DNA of 64,000 nucleotides from Antrodiella citrinella (taxonomy: Eukaryota > Basidiomycota > Agaricomycetes > Polyporales > Steccherinaceae): contig SGPM01000075.1 in the NCBI GenBank assembly GCA_004802725.1, positions 1 to 64,000 of the forward strand, written 5' to 3'. Position numbers and translations under genes: made by a program. Positions 1 through 12,499 of the stretch are shown here, one piece after another. Within the stretch, counting starts at the first letter, position 1. Each line of letters starts with the position of its first letter. The notes under the pieces are model-generated. The model had not been told where the DNA came from, searched no databases, and saw only the letters and a list, made by a program, of their open reading frames with translations.

Positions 1-281
1 TCCACGCAGATGCATACCATGGTGTCGTGTTCAACTCTGAGCAGCGGTGGGTGATCACACAGCGGAGATGTTGCGATCGTAACACTGTTACCCATCTGTG
101 ACATTTTGTGACAACTCGAGCTCAACTCGCGCGCTTGGGTGGCTCGAGTTGCGGAATTGTCCGAAATGTACGGTACTCGACTGTACTCGACTGTACTAGA
201 GCTCCCGAACAGGGCCCAAAATAACATTGTCATACGAGTCATTCCATGCTACACTTTTACTTCTTCTGGTCTCATCCTGGC

Positions 282-1329
282 TCAACCGCGACCAACGTGA
301 GGCATCTTAGTTGCCCTATGGAGAATCATAACATGCCAGGTAAGATACCAGACGGAAAGTGGTTCGATTTCAACTACTCACATGATGGTATATTGCAACA
401 CGGTAACGTCCAATGGCAATTCCGCGACGTGCACAATAGACTCGGCGACATACTTGACGTCGAATGTTGCCTCCGGTGCAACAGTCCCGTTCGGCTGCAG
501 TACACCAAGAGTCTGTCCATGCGCCATCGGTGTCAGCGCGTTTCCTACCAGTAACATCGTCAACCATTTACAGGTGAACATAGTTCTAAATGCACTCACC
601 AACGTCTACCTGAGTACAAGTGATATCGTGCGCCCTCCCATCCAGAGCAGTCGCTTTTGTGAGTCCAGTGATCGCATGCTTCGTAGCTGTGTACGCGATC
701 GCCTGGGGTCTAGGGCTCTGCGACGCGATGGATCCGTTATTTACAATACGACCTCCCCGAGGGGATTGCTTCTTGAATATTTTGAAGGCTTCCCTGGTGC
801 ATAGGAAGGATCCGATGAGGTTGACGCTGACGACATATTGGAAGGCCGAGAGCTCATGCTGCTCGAGGGGAACTGAGGGGGCCGCTACTCCGGCATTCTG
901 AGAAGACGGCGATGAGCCAACCAGAGTACCACGAGCAACAGAAGAAGCTCACATTGAACACCAAATCGACCCGGCCTTCTCAAGCGATTAGCGACACAGA
1001 TGCGGTATTGGAGGCACAGAACATACCAAAACTTTGCTCGGCAAAATCAAACAGCTCAACTACCGATTTCTCGCTCGCAACATCTCCAACGAAACAGACG
1101 ACTTTCGCGGGATCAGAGCACTCGAGGCGCGTCTTCTGAAGTTCTTCGGAGCGCCTGGCGAACAGGACAAGCGACCATCCTGCCTTGTTCAAAGCGACAG
1201 CGGTGGCACGGCCAATTCCTAGGACGACGGAAGATGAGAACCACCACGAAGGTATACGGATTGCTCGAGCAACTGGTGCTTACCGGACGATGCCCCAGTG
1301 ATGACGGCAACTTTGAGAGGAGACGACAT
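282..1329 (-). CDS. Short-chain dehydrogenase/reductase (SDR), NAD(P)-dependent
   Basis: Classical SDR oxidoreductase acting on an unknown alcohol or ketone, probably cytosolic. The start at 1329 opens an exon reading [16 protein letters not shown], and a short intron (donor GTAAGC) splits the Rossmann motif TGASSGIG. Later exons carry the NNAG motif, a catalytic YTATK (Tyr and Lys of YxxxK) followed by HAITGLTK, and a C-terminus ending [11 protein letters not shown], which is common in fungal SDRs. About five introns, all with GT-AG ends, restore one frame. Total length is near 260-270 residues, normal for the family. No signal peptide or membrane segment is visible. The family call is firm; the substrate cannot be told. 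The gene looks intact. Confidence 0.88.
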
Positions 1330-1873
1330 GCCCACTTGAAAAGATGAGATATGCTGCCTCGGTTAGATATCGATCTCGAAATGTAAAGTTCTCGGACCAA
1401 GGCTTCAGAACGACGTTCGACTTGGTCAACAAGCAAATACGAAGAGAAAGGTGTGTGCAAGCAAGATCCACACAGGAGAGGATTTATAAGGTGGGTATCG
1501 GCCTCGAGGTGTGCCAAGGATCCATAAATAAGGTCGCCGTCTCCGATCCTTCAGATCGTCGACAATGCGCATATGATAATACAGCGTTGACTTCTGAGAC
1601 AAGACGATAACATGCCCTCCCGAGTCCTCACGTATTCTGTGCGCAAACTCCTTATTTTACTTGCCAACTGTCAACAAGTAACTTCAAGTTGACATCACGC
1701 ATGAGGCTTGAGGCTTGAGGATAAAAGAATTGCCCTTTCGGATATCGGGGGACCCCGGGCCCGATGCCGATGCACACGAAAGCGGAAGCCGGACAAACAA
1801 CACCAAGCAGCGGATGTCCAAATGCGCGCTTACGTGGGATGATGTCATCTCTGAGTCCTTTTCCGGCGACCAG

Positions 1874-1880
1874 TATAAAG
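1874..1880 (+). promoter_or_regulatory. TATA box of the small Ser-rich gene at 1973
   Basis: TATAAAG lies 93 nt before the ATG at 1973. It favours that ATG over in-frame upstream ones (for example near 1814), which would precede the TATA box. Confidence 0.5.
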
Positions 1881-1972
1881 AGCGCTGCGGTCCCATAGAG
1901 GCTCCTCTTTTTCTGTCCTCGACATACCAAACGATCTATTCACGACCTTCCTCATCCACGTATCCATCCACG

Positions 1973-2396
1973 ATGTCCATCTCTGCCATGTCTTTCTCGT
2001 CTAAAGTACGACTTTTGTTTCGTACCCCAGTCATTCCAGAGGATCCGTCACGGGCTGTTGTCGAAGTACAGCTCGATGACTTCTCAGAGTCTCCGAAAAT
2101 GTCTCATTCGCGCTCCTCATCGGTGAGTTTGTTGTTGCCATTGAACTCCTCGTCAAGAGACTGACGTGCTTGTGCTATCGACAGCGGAGCAGCGTGTCTA
2201 GCATCTCATCCGAGTTCAGTGTGCCGTCCTTCATGCCCAGTGCCATCGCTGCACGACAACTATCAAACAATGGTAGCATGAAGACGCATCACCCGGCAGA
2301 CGGTGGTAATACTTTCTTCGGGTTCGAGGTACGTTTGCTAGCATTACTGCGCACAGGAATGAGACTGACGTCACTGTCTTACAGGATTCTTCTTGA
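1973..2396 (+). CDS. Small Ser-rich conserved-type hypothetical protein, about 100 aa
   Basis: I do not recognise this protein. Three exons (1973-2122, 2185-2328, 2385-2396) with clean GTGAGT/CAG and GTACGT/CAG junctions give about 101 residues. It starts MSISAMSFSSKVRLLF and has a PEDPSRAVVEVQLDDF stretch. Then come two serine-dense runs (HSRSSS/RSSVSSISSEFS) and an FFGFE segment close to the end. The Ser runs look like phosphorylation targets. There is no signal peptide or transmembrane helix. The last exon is only three codons plus the stop, so the true 3' end could differ. A TATA box 93 nt upstream resembles the promoter layout of the PVFF-tail genes nearby, but this protein lacks that tail. 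Confidence 0.5.
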
Positions 2397-3352
2397 TCTC
2401 TTTCATTCTCTTTGTGCCATCGGGCAACATGATCACGATTCACGAACCATGGTTACGATCCTATCACTTCCTTCCAATGCCGGTTCTCTACTATACTCGC
2501 CCTTTACTACTTCGATACCCACCCCTCATTTATAGTTCGTGCTTTACTCAGTACACACGTCGTTTCCTTCAACATTCCTCATCCCAAGGTCTTCAGTTCG
2601 AAGTACATTATATTTCATCATATTGTTTTCAGTACATATTAGTCTGTTAATCTTTGACCTCAGCCAGACTACCACGAATCTATTCGTTCGCAATCTATGC
2701 TCTCATCACGTTGCATCGCGGAGACAATGAAAATCTGAACTGATATAATGGCTACAGGAGTACCGATTACCTACGAAGAGGGCTTGTATCGTATACTGGT
2801 ATGCAAACGCCGTCTCATAAAGTCCTTGTTACACAGAGTCTGTAAGATAGATCAAAACCTGTCCAAACCTAAGCGGTGACTTCACTCCTCCTGATACCCA
2901 AAATCACATGCGAAGAGAATCCACTGCGAACCCAGGAACATCGGCCAGATCCGCGCATCAACATTCTCTCCCATCCAGACCACGTCCATTGCCAAAATGA
3001 CAACAAGACGCCGCGTCTGCGCTGATACGCTCGATGTCACAGAATGACGAGAATGGGAAGGGGTTGTATGAAGAGGGGTCGCGTGGATGGAGAGAAGACG
3101 GAGGGTGCTGCAGGTTCCTGAGAACGCCACGAAGGTCCGGATCGCTGGCGAGTGGCGTACACGCAGTGTTCCTGCGCCGTAGCTGGGAACATGATGAAGA
3201 GAGAGCGAACTCCGCGGATGGCACATTAATTTCAATGCGAGCAAGTCGGAGCATGCCAAACAACGATATTTGTGTTATGTCGTACGACACGCTCGACGAC
3301 TAGCGAGGAGAATCCACGACACGAGCGGTGGTGTGGTGTCGCACTGAAGTGC
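2397..3352. other. Intergenic, nothing convincing
   Basis: Several overlapping open frames of 60-125 codons occur on both strands, but none shows a domain, splice structure or promoter I can support. It is the shared 3' side of the genes at 1973 and 3353. Confidence 0.5.
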
Positions 3353-3505
3353 TCAGAAGAACACGGGAGCAGTGGAAGCTGCGCCAGCGCGTATAGAGGC
3401 AGATCCGGACTGCGGCTTTGAGCCAGACGATGGCTTGGGTTTGGGCTTCTCGGATGCGTACGACGCCGTGGACGCGAAGGATGATTGTGTCATTGCGAAT
3501 TGCAT
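3353..3505 (-). CDS. PVFF-tail microprotein 1 (50 aa)
   Basis: A single uninterrupted exon of 50 codons. The protein begins MQFAMTQSSFASTASYAS, has a Lys/Pro-rich middle (EKPKPKPSSGSKPQSG) and ends GAASTAPVFF. It is low-complexity, rich in Ser, Ala, Pro and Lys, with no signal peptide, helix or cysteine. It aligns end to end with the 50-residue protein at 6552-6704: both have SF..AS near residue 9, KPxP near 20-24, a Ser-Ile near 38-39 and an identical PVFF terminus. A third, longer relative lies at 12615-12851. A TATAAAA box sits 111 nt upstream on the same strand. Function unknown; the invariant C-terminus suggests a recognition tail. Too short for routine gene callers. Confidence 0.6.
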   Translation of the reverse strand: MQFAMTQSSFASTASYASEKPKPKPSSGSKPQSGSASIRAGAASTAPVFF

Positions 3506-3615
3506 GGATGAGATAGGATTGTTCGCAGTTGATCACTGATGCGTTGTTACGCTGGTGTAGTGGGTAAGGCTCCCAAACGATGAAGTGAGCAATCACTGCG
3601 CCATCAAAGCCGCTC

Positions 3616-3622
3616 TTTTATA
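3616..3622 (-). promoter_or_regulatory. TATA box of PVFF-tail gene 1
   Basis: TATAAAA on the minus strand, 111 nt before the ATG at 3505; spacing is similar in the other two PVFF-tail genes. Confidence 0.5.
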
Positions 3623-6551
3623 TGATTTTATGTCTGCCATGGTCCATGCTCGAGACCGTGACGCTCGTTTCACCGCGTAGTTCTAGTTGGTATCTGGAAT
3701 ATGGCTGCACAGGACCCCGCGGCCGAGCGAATGACACGACCGAGTCACATCGGGTCAGAACTGGACATCCTATGGGTGACTGGTGAAGGCTATGACACCA
3801 CAATGGCTGTGAGAACTGCATCAGTCTTGGTTGAGGTGATCCTGCGTACCTTGTACTGCTGAATGAAATGGAACGCGCCACACCCGTACGATGCCTCGAA
3901 CTCAGACTGAGACATTGATTTGCGGTCTCCTGCGTGCGGGTGGGGGCGGTTCTGTTCGAGGAATTTAGGTCATGTTTACAACATGGAAGGTAACCAGAAA
4001 TGAAAGCAGTATGGACACAAGGAAGGATCTATGACTCCCGCAATAGTGATAGTATGAACACAGCCAAGGTATAAGATTCTTACCAGCCTCTGCCAGTGAG
4101 CCTGCGTCGCAGGCGGCCAGTGCGTTATCAGAAGTGTGTAGCAGGCAAGCGTGAGCATTCGGCGAGCTTCGGCATATCCCGGTCCGTCCCGGACGGCGTC
4201 GCCGCTGGTAGTGGATCAATACTACTAGTACTTGTGGGCGCATCTTACTCTCGAGACTCTTTCCTCCAACTTTACTCATGTGTACACCGTCACAGCCTTC
4301 CCACCAACTTCCGTTGCAGCGCTCTATATCACACATTATTCTATTATCATTGACGGGCTTTTACACTTTTTCTATCGGGTTCCTGTATCTGTGAAATGCG
4401 GAAATGCAGGAAGGTGACTTCTACGAAGACTTACCTAGACTGACGACTTCGAGCAGGTTGCCTGTACCTCTTCCACAGGCAGTGTGACGGAACATTGTCC
4501 CCAATCTATTGCACCCATCCCGTCTGTCTTCAATTCAAGTTCTCATGCGCCCAAAGAGGCGAGCGATAACCCATAGCAACGGCCATCTGTCATAGCAAAC
4601 GAATTCAATTGGAGACAATTCTGCATTGTAGGTTCAAAGTTTAACCTCCAACGCCCTACCACAACGCACGATTCCGTTGAAGACCGGCTATTGGCACGTC
4701 CCACACTGTTCCCTTTCGTGGCCGCCGCAACCTCGAGTTCGCCGAACAAAAAGAACCGCAACGCACGACCACCCTCTAACTTGGGGCGGGTTTCCAACTT
4801 TTCATTGTCGCAGCGACAATCGCGTGGCGTAAGAAGATAGCATGCCAGCCCGAGATGTTTGTTCGATCACGGCCATAGCTCATGATGGCGTGGCTTGGCT
4901 TCCCGAGGGTCAATCATCGTCAAAAACCCCTGCAAGGGCTTCTCACAGAAGCCTGTCTGCATCCCTGTCATATTTGCTGTGTCTGGCGCCTCTACGCCCA
5001 ATTCATTCTTGAACCGTCTATCTGGATCGCCGCCGCAGGTCTGCTAGGGACGTGATGATGATCTCGAATCAACGGCGATGGGTCTCTTTGTCTGCGAAAG
5101 AGAGCCTTGATACTCTCTCGCCCCCGGGTAGAAGGCTCGCCGACACCCCTGGGCTTCAATCATTTCTGGAGTTACACGGATGTAGTCGCGAATCCGCGGG
5201 GTTTTGTTCGCAGGGAGCTATCAGCCCAACCCACTCATCCTGGAGGCGCGACATACACTGGGAGATCCCGGTAAAGAAAAACCTTCTGGCTCTCCCGCGC
5301 GCGAACCAGATGTGTGCCTGGAAATATGGGTGTCAATGGTATGTCTGTCGGCTTCCACCTTCTGTCCTTCTGTCATGACACCCCATCTTGACATAGAAAT
5401 TCAATAAAGCCGAACCGATTAGGAATGACGATCAGGTCGGCCAAGTCAATTTGTATAGACCGCAGTTGGCCCATCGTGGTTCACTGGAGTGAGTGATTGT
5501 CTGTGTGTGTTCCTCTAGAGCACCGATTCCATTTTATCAGATCTATATCTCCCTGCATTCTTTGGCTTCTCTCCACAACGGCATTGGCTGTCGGTCATCC
5601 ACTTTGTTCCAGCGTTTCATCATACCATTCTTCAGCTCAATGTTTCGCAACATCTTCTAGCGGATATGATGTCTATCCTAAACATACGGCATTTTTATGA
5701 AGGCAGACTGTTGGACGCTGTCTCGTTCCGTCCATGAGATATTCCCGTAAATACCGTCATATAGCGGCAAATCATGCAAATATCATGTCTCACGTACCTC
5801 GCCGTGCGCCCGACACCGGAAACCTCTTTCCGTCAGTTGTAAAATGCTGTAGATAATCTGATTCACAGATGGTCTGTCATGTTTCACGAGATGTGTTTGG
5901 AACGGTGAGGGCTTCGCGGCGTTCGGACGTATGTCCTCACGCAACATCACTCGATCCCTGCTCAAGACGCCCCGTCGCAGCCACGCCTCGTAACATGCCC
6001 CTGGCCTCTCATAGCCGATGTTTACACCATGAATGTGGATGATGTATTGAATCTGGATTAGAGGGCGATGGTGAGAACAAAAACTCAAAGATGCGGTCCG
6101 AGAGGATAATAAGGGAAGTGGCGGTAGAATAGAGTCCGGAAACATGCGAAGAAAGTCCCGAATAGTTGAGTGAATACAGAATCTGCGGCTAACCTTTCCC
6201 TCCCCTCCTCCTGAATAAATCGACTAAGCCGCCCCTGCGCCACACCCGACACTCTGGGGATTAAGAATACAAGGATTAATGTGCTTGTTTGTGTACACCA
6301 TTTCCTTCTTCGATAAGGAGAGTGATCGCCGATCACATATTAGTCCGCGTCTGGTATGACGCGCTGAGATAGAATGACACGGAAGAGTTGCTGATGAGTG
6401 ATTGGAACAATGTGTAATGGTAGGCGAATCGCGATCGCGAGGAGAATGTGCTGTTCGGAGGGGGTTGTATCTCAGCACTGAACACGCTACGACCAGAGTC
6501 ATTGAAAGGACTCACCCATGAAGCGGAACCAACATTTCGAAGGCCAAATAA
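3623..6551. other. Long intergenic stretch with a possible F-box-like relic
   Basis: No gene is supported in this 2.9 kb. At about 4882-5040 (+) a short open frame includes CHICCVWRLYAQFILEPS followed by an IW pair, reminiscent of the cysteine-Trp block of fungal F-box proteins. It runs into stops and I could not extend it, so it may be a relic. Other open frames look random. Confidence 0.3.
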
Positions 6552-6704
6552 TCAGAAGAAGACGGGACCATTGGTACTCGCAGTGGTCTTTATTGAAGTG
6601 GAGGTGCCGTCAGGGCGAGCAGGGGGTTGGCCCGTGGGTTGGGGCTTGCTCAGGAGCGTTGTTGAGCTCGCTTCGAACGAGGGGGCAGCGACGAAGGACT
6701 TCAT
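6552..6704 (-). CDS. PVFF-tail microprotein 2 (50 aa)
   Basis: One exon of exactly 50 codons, the same length as microprotein 1. It begins MKSFVAAPSFEASSTT, continues with a Pro-rich middle (SKPQPTGQPPARPDG) and ends KTTASTNGPVFF. There are no cysteines, no signal peptide and no membrane helix. Similarity to microprotein 1 is weak in the middle but collinear along the whole length, which with equal length and the same PVFF end argues for paralogy rather than chance. A strong TATATAAAAGG lies roughly 130-140 nt upstream on the same strand. Biochemical role unknown. It sits alone between long non-coding stretches, so it is expressed from its own promoter. Confidence 0.6.
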   Translation of the reverse strand: MKSFVAAPSFEASSTTLLSKPQPTGQPPARPDGTSTSIKTTASTNGPVFF

Positions 6705-6832
6705 ATTGTGGATATGAAAAGACGGCAGTAGACGGGTGCTCGAAGGCTCGGGTTATAAAGCGGGGGTCGCGGGTCACACACGCGGACGAGTGCTAGTTGA
6801 GTTGATACCAATCCAGGGCACAATGGCACCGA

Positions 6833-6844
6833 CCTTTTATATAT
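6833..6844 (-). promoter_or_regulatory. TATA box of PVFF-tail gene 2
   Basis: TATATAAAAGG on the minus strand, about 130 nt before the ATG at 6704. Confidence 0.5.
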
Positions 6845-8709
6845 CTTGCGAACTCAACAGTCATCTCGGTCGGGCCATATTTCAAAACATGGCAAGCCTT
6901 GTTACCGGCGATTCAGGGTCCTTTGCGGTGGCTCAACTGCGCCTTCCCAATATGACGATCTGGAAGTGAAATCGCAATCACCGGGATGACTGGACACATA
7001 CCACTATCCGCTGCGCCAACACAGCGACCATGTAGGTTGGCCGATTGGAAAGTACCTGCAGCATGTTGAATCTGGTTTAGTGTCGGGTGTGAGCAAGGAC
7101 CATGAAAGTTTCTGAAGGGTCAAGACCAACAACCGCGCTGGACGAACAGAGCTCGGGAACCGCCGGCGCTCGCCACGTGTTACATTTGACAGTTTCAGCA
7201 TCACATTTCTGTTTGCGCACAGGTTCGTTCGACCGCTCACCGCTGCTCTTGGTATCACTAAAAAACGAGGACGAGTCGTATCTCTGCGCCCCGGTACCGT
7301 TGCACGGCTTTTTGGTGATGAAATCGCGGAGATATCGTTGACCGTATGCCCCTCAAACAGTCAAACAGTGCAGAGGACAGCCGTGTTACCTATCCAGATT
7401 AATGACGGCCTGTATCTTCGGTTTCGCAGGATGTCCACTCGTGCCGTGGTCAGGAACATACCTTATGACGCGGAACATGGGCTCATTGGATCGCAGCCTA
7501 GCGGTGCCCGACCCAATATGGTAGATCCAAGATCATTGTTGGTGTCTGTGCGAAAGACCACAAACACAAGTGATGCATGAAACAGCGAGGCAAGTACTGT
7601 GCTCAAACTCTTCGCTGACCGATAGAGCTCTTTACTAATACTTGAACCTAGATGCTGCCCGTTGGCTGGCTATGTCAGCAAAGCTAATTGCCACCATGCC
7701 AGGTCGATTCGCGGCGCAAGTCTGAGGTGAGCATGCACGTAAGGCATCAAGAAATCGCCCATTCAAATCGGTGATCCTCGCACAATGGAACGTCATGGGT
7801 CTTCAATAGGAAACTCAGGCCGCATCAGCCGCTAATGATATACGTGCCCATTGGCATGAATCGGTGGCCTAGTGGGCGTCGCCGAATACCCACAGCAGAT
7901 CCACAACACGGGCTCCATCGCAATGGTGAACTCTGGAATACTCCAGCGTGTCTCCGCGAATCACCTCTCCTTACAGTCCGCGCCGGCAACGCAGCATGCA
8001 CGCCGTCAAGTAGTAATACTTGCCACACCTTTTTATTCTCACCCTTTACACCTTTGTTGCTCACCACCCTTCAAATCAGGTGCACTCCATTGCCAAGCCC
8101 ACCTACTGAAGGACATCCCTCGCCACCATGTCTCATGCAGAAACTCCTCACTTAGTCCACTTTTCGAGCACTGGTGCCGATTAGGACTTGTCGGATTTGC
8201 AAATAGCTGTCGAAGGCCCGGGAGCCACTTATAAGCAATGGTTCTCCCGGCGGCGTCCGATTCAGCTTCTTTTTCCCTTCACCTATCAAGTATGAAGCAC
8301 TGCTTTTAATGGTTGCAGCCCTGATATGCATGTCCTTTCCGCTGGGATTTTGTGCTGTACAAGGCTCCGGCGTGTGAGCTATGTACCTCTATCTTTCTCC
8401 GGCTCTCCTCAAATCAAGTCTGTACATTGATCCGTCAGTTCTGCTGACTGATCGTGTCTCACTTGTTCCTACACGATTGAATGGGTCTCTTCAAGCTTCA
8501 AGGCACCGGGGAGATGAGTACTTTCAATGAACTAGAAGACGGACGCCCGTTAAACTGAGGCACATGTGTTACACTGCTTCCTTTTACATCGATTCTTACA
8601 AGCTACTGAAGAAAAGGTTGCCTTGATTAGGTCCTATTGCGCATACCTTGCTTCCTGTGCCGCGCCGTCGCCTACGGTCGCTGGCACGGTGAGTTCAGTT
8701 CAGCGCCTC
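6845..8709. other. Intergenic, nothing convincing
   Basis: Open frames of 60-120 codons overlap on all frames without motifs or splice logic. A match to a tRNA A-box (TGGCCTAGTGG near 7867) has no B-box partner and was not called. Confidence 0.45.
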
Positions 8710-10337
8710 TCAAACGACCTCGACGATAATCTTCCCGCTGCAGATGAAAGGAAGGGTCAGCTCCCGCAGTACGAACGTAAGGAGGCACGCTCCCAAAGAA
8801 CGGCCACTCACGCGTTGCCATTAGCCTCCATTTCGCGGTGTGCCTCCTGTATCTCCGACCAGGGATAAACCTGAGCAATTCCCATGCACAAACACACGAG
8901 TACACAGCGACGGCGTCAGGAATAAATTTGTTTTCAGTTGCGAGGGAGAGGTAAGGAAGGGTAGAAACTTTCAGCATCTCTGACGCAAACGATAATGCTA
9001 ACCCTGACCTTATGGATGTACGTGCGTAACGGACCGATTCCATCACTCCCTGTGATCTTTTGCACCACGTCTCGTTGAAACCTGAGAGAAAATACGCACG
9101 CATCATTGCAGTTCAGAGATGTGAGAGCAAAGTGCACAAGGGAACGTAGCGCCCCTAGGATGCCACGTTCGAGCGGTTGAACAGGAAGACTCACTGGGCG
9201 ATAAGGTCTGCCTGGTAAGGTGCAGAGCGGCTACGAAGCGTAGACCCTTGGATCCTCAGGCGTTTGTAGAGTATGGGTCCGAGATTCAAAAAAGGCAATT
9301 CCGCTCCTGTAGAACACAGAAATATTAGCTATACCCGCGGAGGCGGTGTGTAAAGACGCACCGCTGAGGAATGCTAACAAGGTCATCCTGCCGTCCAAGG
9401 CTAGAGACTGAATGTTCTTCTCAAAATGAGTCCGGCCAACGAAGTCGATCACGACATCTGCGCCATGACCGTTCGTGATCGTCTTTACTTCGTCCGCGAA
9501 GTTCTGCGTCTTGTAATTCACCGCGTGTGTAGCACCTGAAGGAAGCGACAGCAGCCAGTCAAGTTTATCCTGCGTGGACGCAGTGGCGATGACGTTGTTT
9601 CTGTAATTTCGATCTGATTCAGATACAATACAACTGATAGGCGTGATACATACGCTTTGTATGCTCGTGAAAGCTGAATAGCAGCGATGCCCACGCCTGA
9701 TGCGCCTGCATGAACGAGGACATTATCACCTGCCTTGATCTCGGCAACGAGCACCACAGCCTGGAATGCTTTCAAACGGGATAAAACAGTCAATGTCACC
9801 AACGAGAGCGGCCGTCTAGCTTGGACGAACCTGTGAGCCAGTTCTCCGGAATGCTGGCGGCTTCAACAAATGATAAGTGCTTCGGCTTAGCAATGACGTT
9901 CGTCTGAGGCACGACAATAAACTCTGCATATGCACCCTGTACAACCAACGATCCTACTAAGCTGGGGTCACACTGATCACCGGAAGGAGCACGTACGCCG
10001 CCCGCGAGCCCGAACACTTCATCACCTTCCTTCCACTTCTCAACATCTTTGCCGACCTGGGCAATGTGACCAGAGAACTCCACACCGAGAACGGTTGATG
10101 CGCCGACAGGAGGGGGATACTTACCCTCTCTCTGGGATATGTCCATTCGGTTCAGACCAAAAGCTTTGATCTGCAAACGCGATGATGCATCAGAGCGAAG
10201 AGCGACTGGCAGATGATAATGCAGACCTTCACGAGGACATGATGCGCAGCCGGGGTAGGTTTCTCCGTTTCCCCAATATACAGGTTCTCGAGGGGCCCCT
10301 TGCCATCCTTGATCAAAACTGCTCGCATAGTGGCCAT
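8710..10337 (-). CDS. NADPH:quinone oxidoreductase, zeta-crystallin/PIG3 family (MDR superfamily)
   Basis: Medium-chain reductase that passes electrons from NADPH to quinones, probably cytosolic. The start at 10337 gives MATMRAVLIKDGKGPLENLY, and splicing leads into the GroES-like part with LNRMDISQREGKYPPP, LGVEFSG and GDEVFGLAGG. The nucleotide-binding half has VHAGASGVGIAAIQLSRA and HGADVVIDFVG, as in PIG3/TP53I3 proteins. The 3' exons give IGPLRTYIHK, VYPWSEIQEAHREMEANGNA and finish GKIIVEVV. About seven short introns with GT-AG ends all keep frame. The zinc-binding residues of true alcohol dehydrogenases are not evident. Length is about 340 residues, normal. It is intact and stands alone with no functional partner nearby. 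Confidence 0.9.
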
Positions 10338-12499
10338 TTCCCAAATATGTCAACTTGACTGATCTTCAAAGCTTCAATGTTCAACGATTATGATTCGAAG
10401 ATCGCTATGAGGCTGTCCTTCCTGTAGAGAGTGAAACAGATGATGAGAATAAGTACCCGTTGAGAATTGGAATGCTTTTAATAGGTTTATGTCGATTTAC
10501 TTCCACAATGGCGTCATTCATAGTACTTGAAGATAAGCTGACCAATAGTGATCTGTAAGCCAATGTAATGTTCGGTCTTACACGGTACAAGCTGGCTATA
10601 GAAAGGCATGCATGAGGTCAGTATGATGGTCCAAATCTTTAGGAAGCCATTCATTGCATTACAGGGTCGCGCATTTGAGAACATAATGTGCTGCGTCGAT
10701 CGCCACGTACCGCCGGTAAGCCTTACACTGCAGGTAAATCCGGGATCATGAACTTGTGGAGTGCTAGCCGATCTTTCGCTTTGCCGGAATAATCAGTCCA
10801 AGGTTCTCGGACATCGCGGCAGTTGAGGAGTGTGCGGAATGCAGTAATGAGAGCTTGAGTAGGACGTTCAACATTCAGACCGCCCGATCGTGGTGTCTGC
10901 AGAGCTCAAGGGTACAGAATTGCGGAAATAGCAACCCGTGAAGCCCAGCTATTGACCAATGCGAATCACCAGTGTCTGCGACATCCAACACGTGTCAAAA
11001 GTTGTCCGAGACCTACGGTGCAGAAGTAACAGCCATCAGGACACAGGCATGGGCCATAGTTGTCCGAGACCTACGGTGAAGAAGTAACAGCCGCATCAGG
11101 ACACAGGCATACATGGGACATCTGGAGAAGACTCACATCTGATCCACGCGATGCAACAACAGTCAAGCATCCCAGCAAATTCGTACGTGGTCTATTAGTA
11201 TGTTTGTGATACATCATGATCCGCACAGCATCGGTATGAAGATTATGGGTCAATGACAGACATTCGTAGCTGGGTAGAGTACTAAAAAGCGTGTTGGTTC
11301 AGTATGCCGCGTGCAGACGGCAGCATTATTGATGATGTTGATACCGTATCCAACAATTGAATCCTTTCACTAGTGCGCCCTTCACGGAGTGTCAACACGG
11401 TTGCGAGATGGAATGAAAGACGTGGACGAGTGCCGGTCATTCAACAGCAAAGCGATTTTGAATCATGGCAGCTCACTACGGCTTCTCAAGGTCGTCTCCT
11501 CCTGTGGCTGTGGGATAACCCAGACCCGTTCCTAGACAAAGAAGCCCAAGCTACGCCAGTAGGATCCCAGCTGCATATGACTCAATAGAAGCAACGGGAC
11601 TCTCAGCTGTCCGACACGCTATGCAGAGTCAAGATGACTCGTTTGGCTCTATCTCGAAGACAATACAAGTGTCCTTGTATTCGGAATACAGATGACTGAT
11701 CAGCAATAATCGACAGAAAATACGGAATTACACACATACCGTGTAGCCTTCGTGAAGTCAAGCGGGTCTGGCATCAAGATTGAATGGAGACCTGCGGCGG
11801 CTGCGGCCCCAGTCGCCACAAGATACGACAGACGCACCTCCTCGCGTTATTCCTCCGATAATTCGGGTGTGGAGGGCGTCAGAATGCAGATTGCCAGCAA
11901 AAAGCGCTGCACGATCTGGGAATCAGAATTGTGGTCGAACGGTACGAAGAAAAGTGAGTCGGCTACTATCTTATGGAAGAGCAGGAAAATAAGGCTCGGA
12001 GTGCATCGGACCGGCTGACCGTTACGGCACCAGCGCGTTATCGCTCTTTGAGTCGTTCCTCTGGGACTCGTACGTTCTCGAGCATGCTATCGCCGGTCAT
12101 TCTGTCACGGTGAACTATGGTTTCCATCTTCCGGAGCCCACGAGAGAAAGCAAGCAGCATCCTTCCATCGCGGCGATCTTCATCATCGCGGTAGAATGGA
12201 CATGGGCCTGTCCAGGCGGCTGAGCACAGTAGGTATCAATCATCTGCTCGCAATTGTTTTCCTATCTAGGGATGTGATTACTGAGCTTTATTCACTATGG
12301 TTCAGATTCCCTACTTCTCTTGGATCATCTAGGGCGACTCCCTTGTTTTGGGCAATTATCCAGGACTGCTGGCGCCGTCGGACCCTGACCAGCGTCAGAC
12401 GGCATTGCATGCGTATGTTACACTGCCAAAGCTCCCACAGTTGCAGAGGCTCGGAGGCTCTGCAAGGTACATCGGGGGTTGTGGATGCAACGAAACAGT
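10338..12499. other. Intergenic with a tandem repeat and a possible broken gene
   Basis: No complete gene. The stretch holds the 58-bp tandem duplication at 11000-11116 and the possible coding relic at about 11880-12500, both listed separately. The rest shows nothing I can support. Confidence 0.5.
11000..11116. repeat. Tandem duplication, two copies of about 58 bp
   Basis: Copy 1 starts at 11000 and copy 2 at 11058. Both contain GTTGTCCGAGACCTACGGTG, then AGAAGTAACAGCC, then ATCAGGACACAGGCAT. They differ by one substitution and a small indel, so the duplication is recent. Confidence 0.85.

Noticed and set aside
2882..3303. Overlapping open frames of 89-125 codons on both strands
   Set aside because: No shared features with the nearby microproteins, no promoter, and all frames are equally open.
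3623..6551. Transposon in the long gene-poor stretch
   Set aside because: No terminal repeats, transposase or reverse-transcriptase motifs were seen.
7860..7930. tRNA-like A-box (TGGCCTAGTGG)
   Set aside because: No B-box, acceptor stem or cloverleaf could be found downstream.
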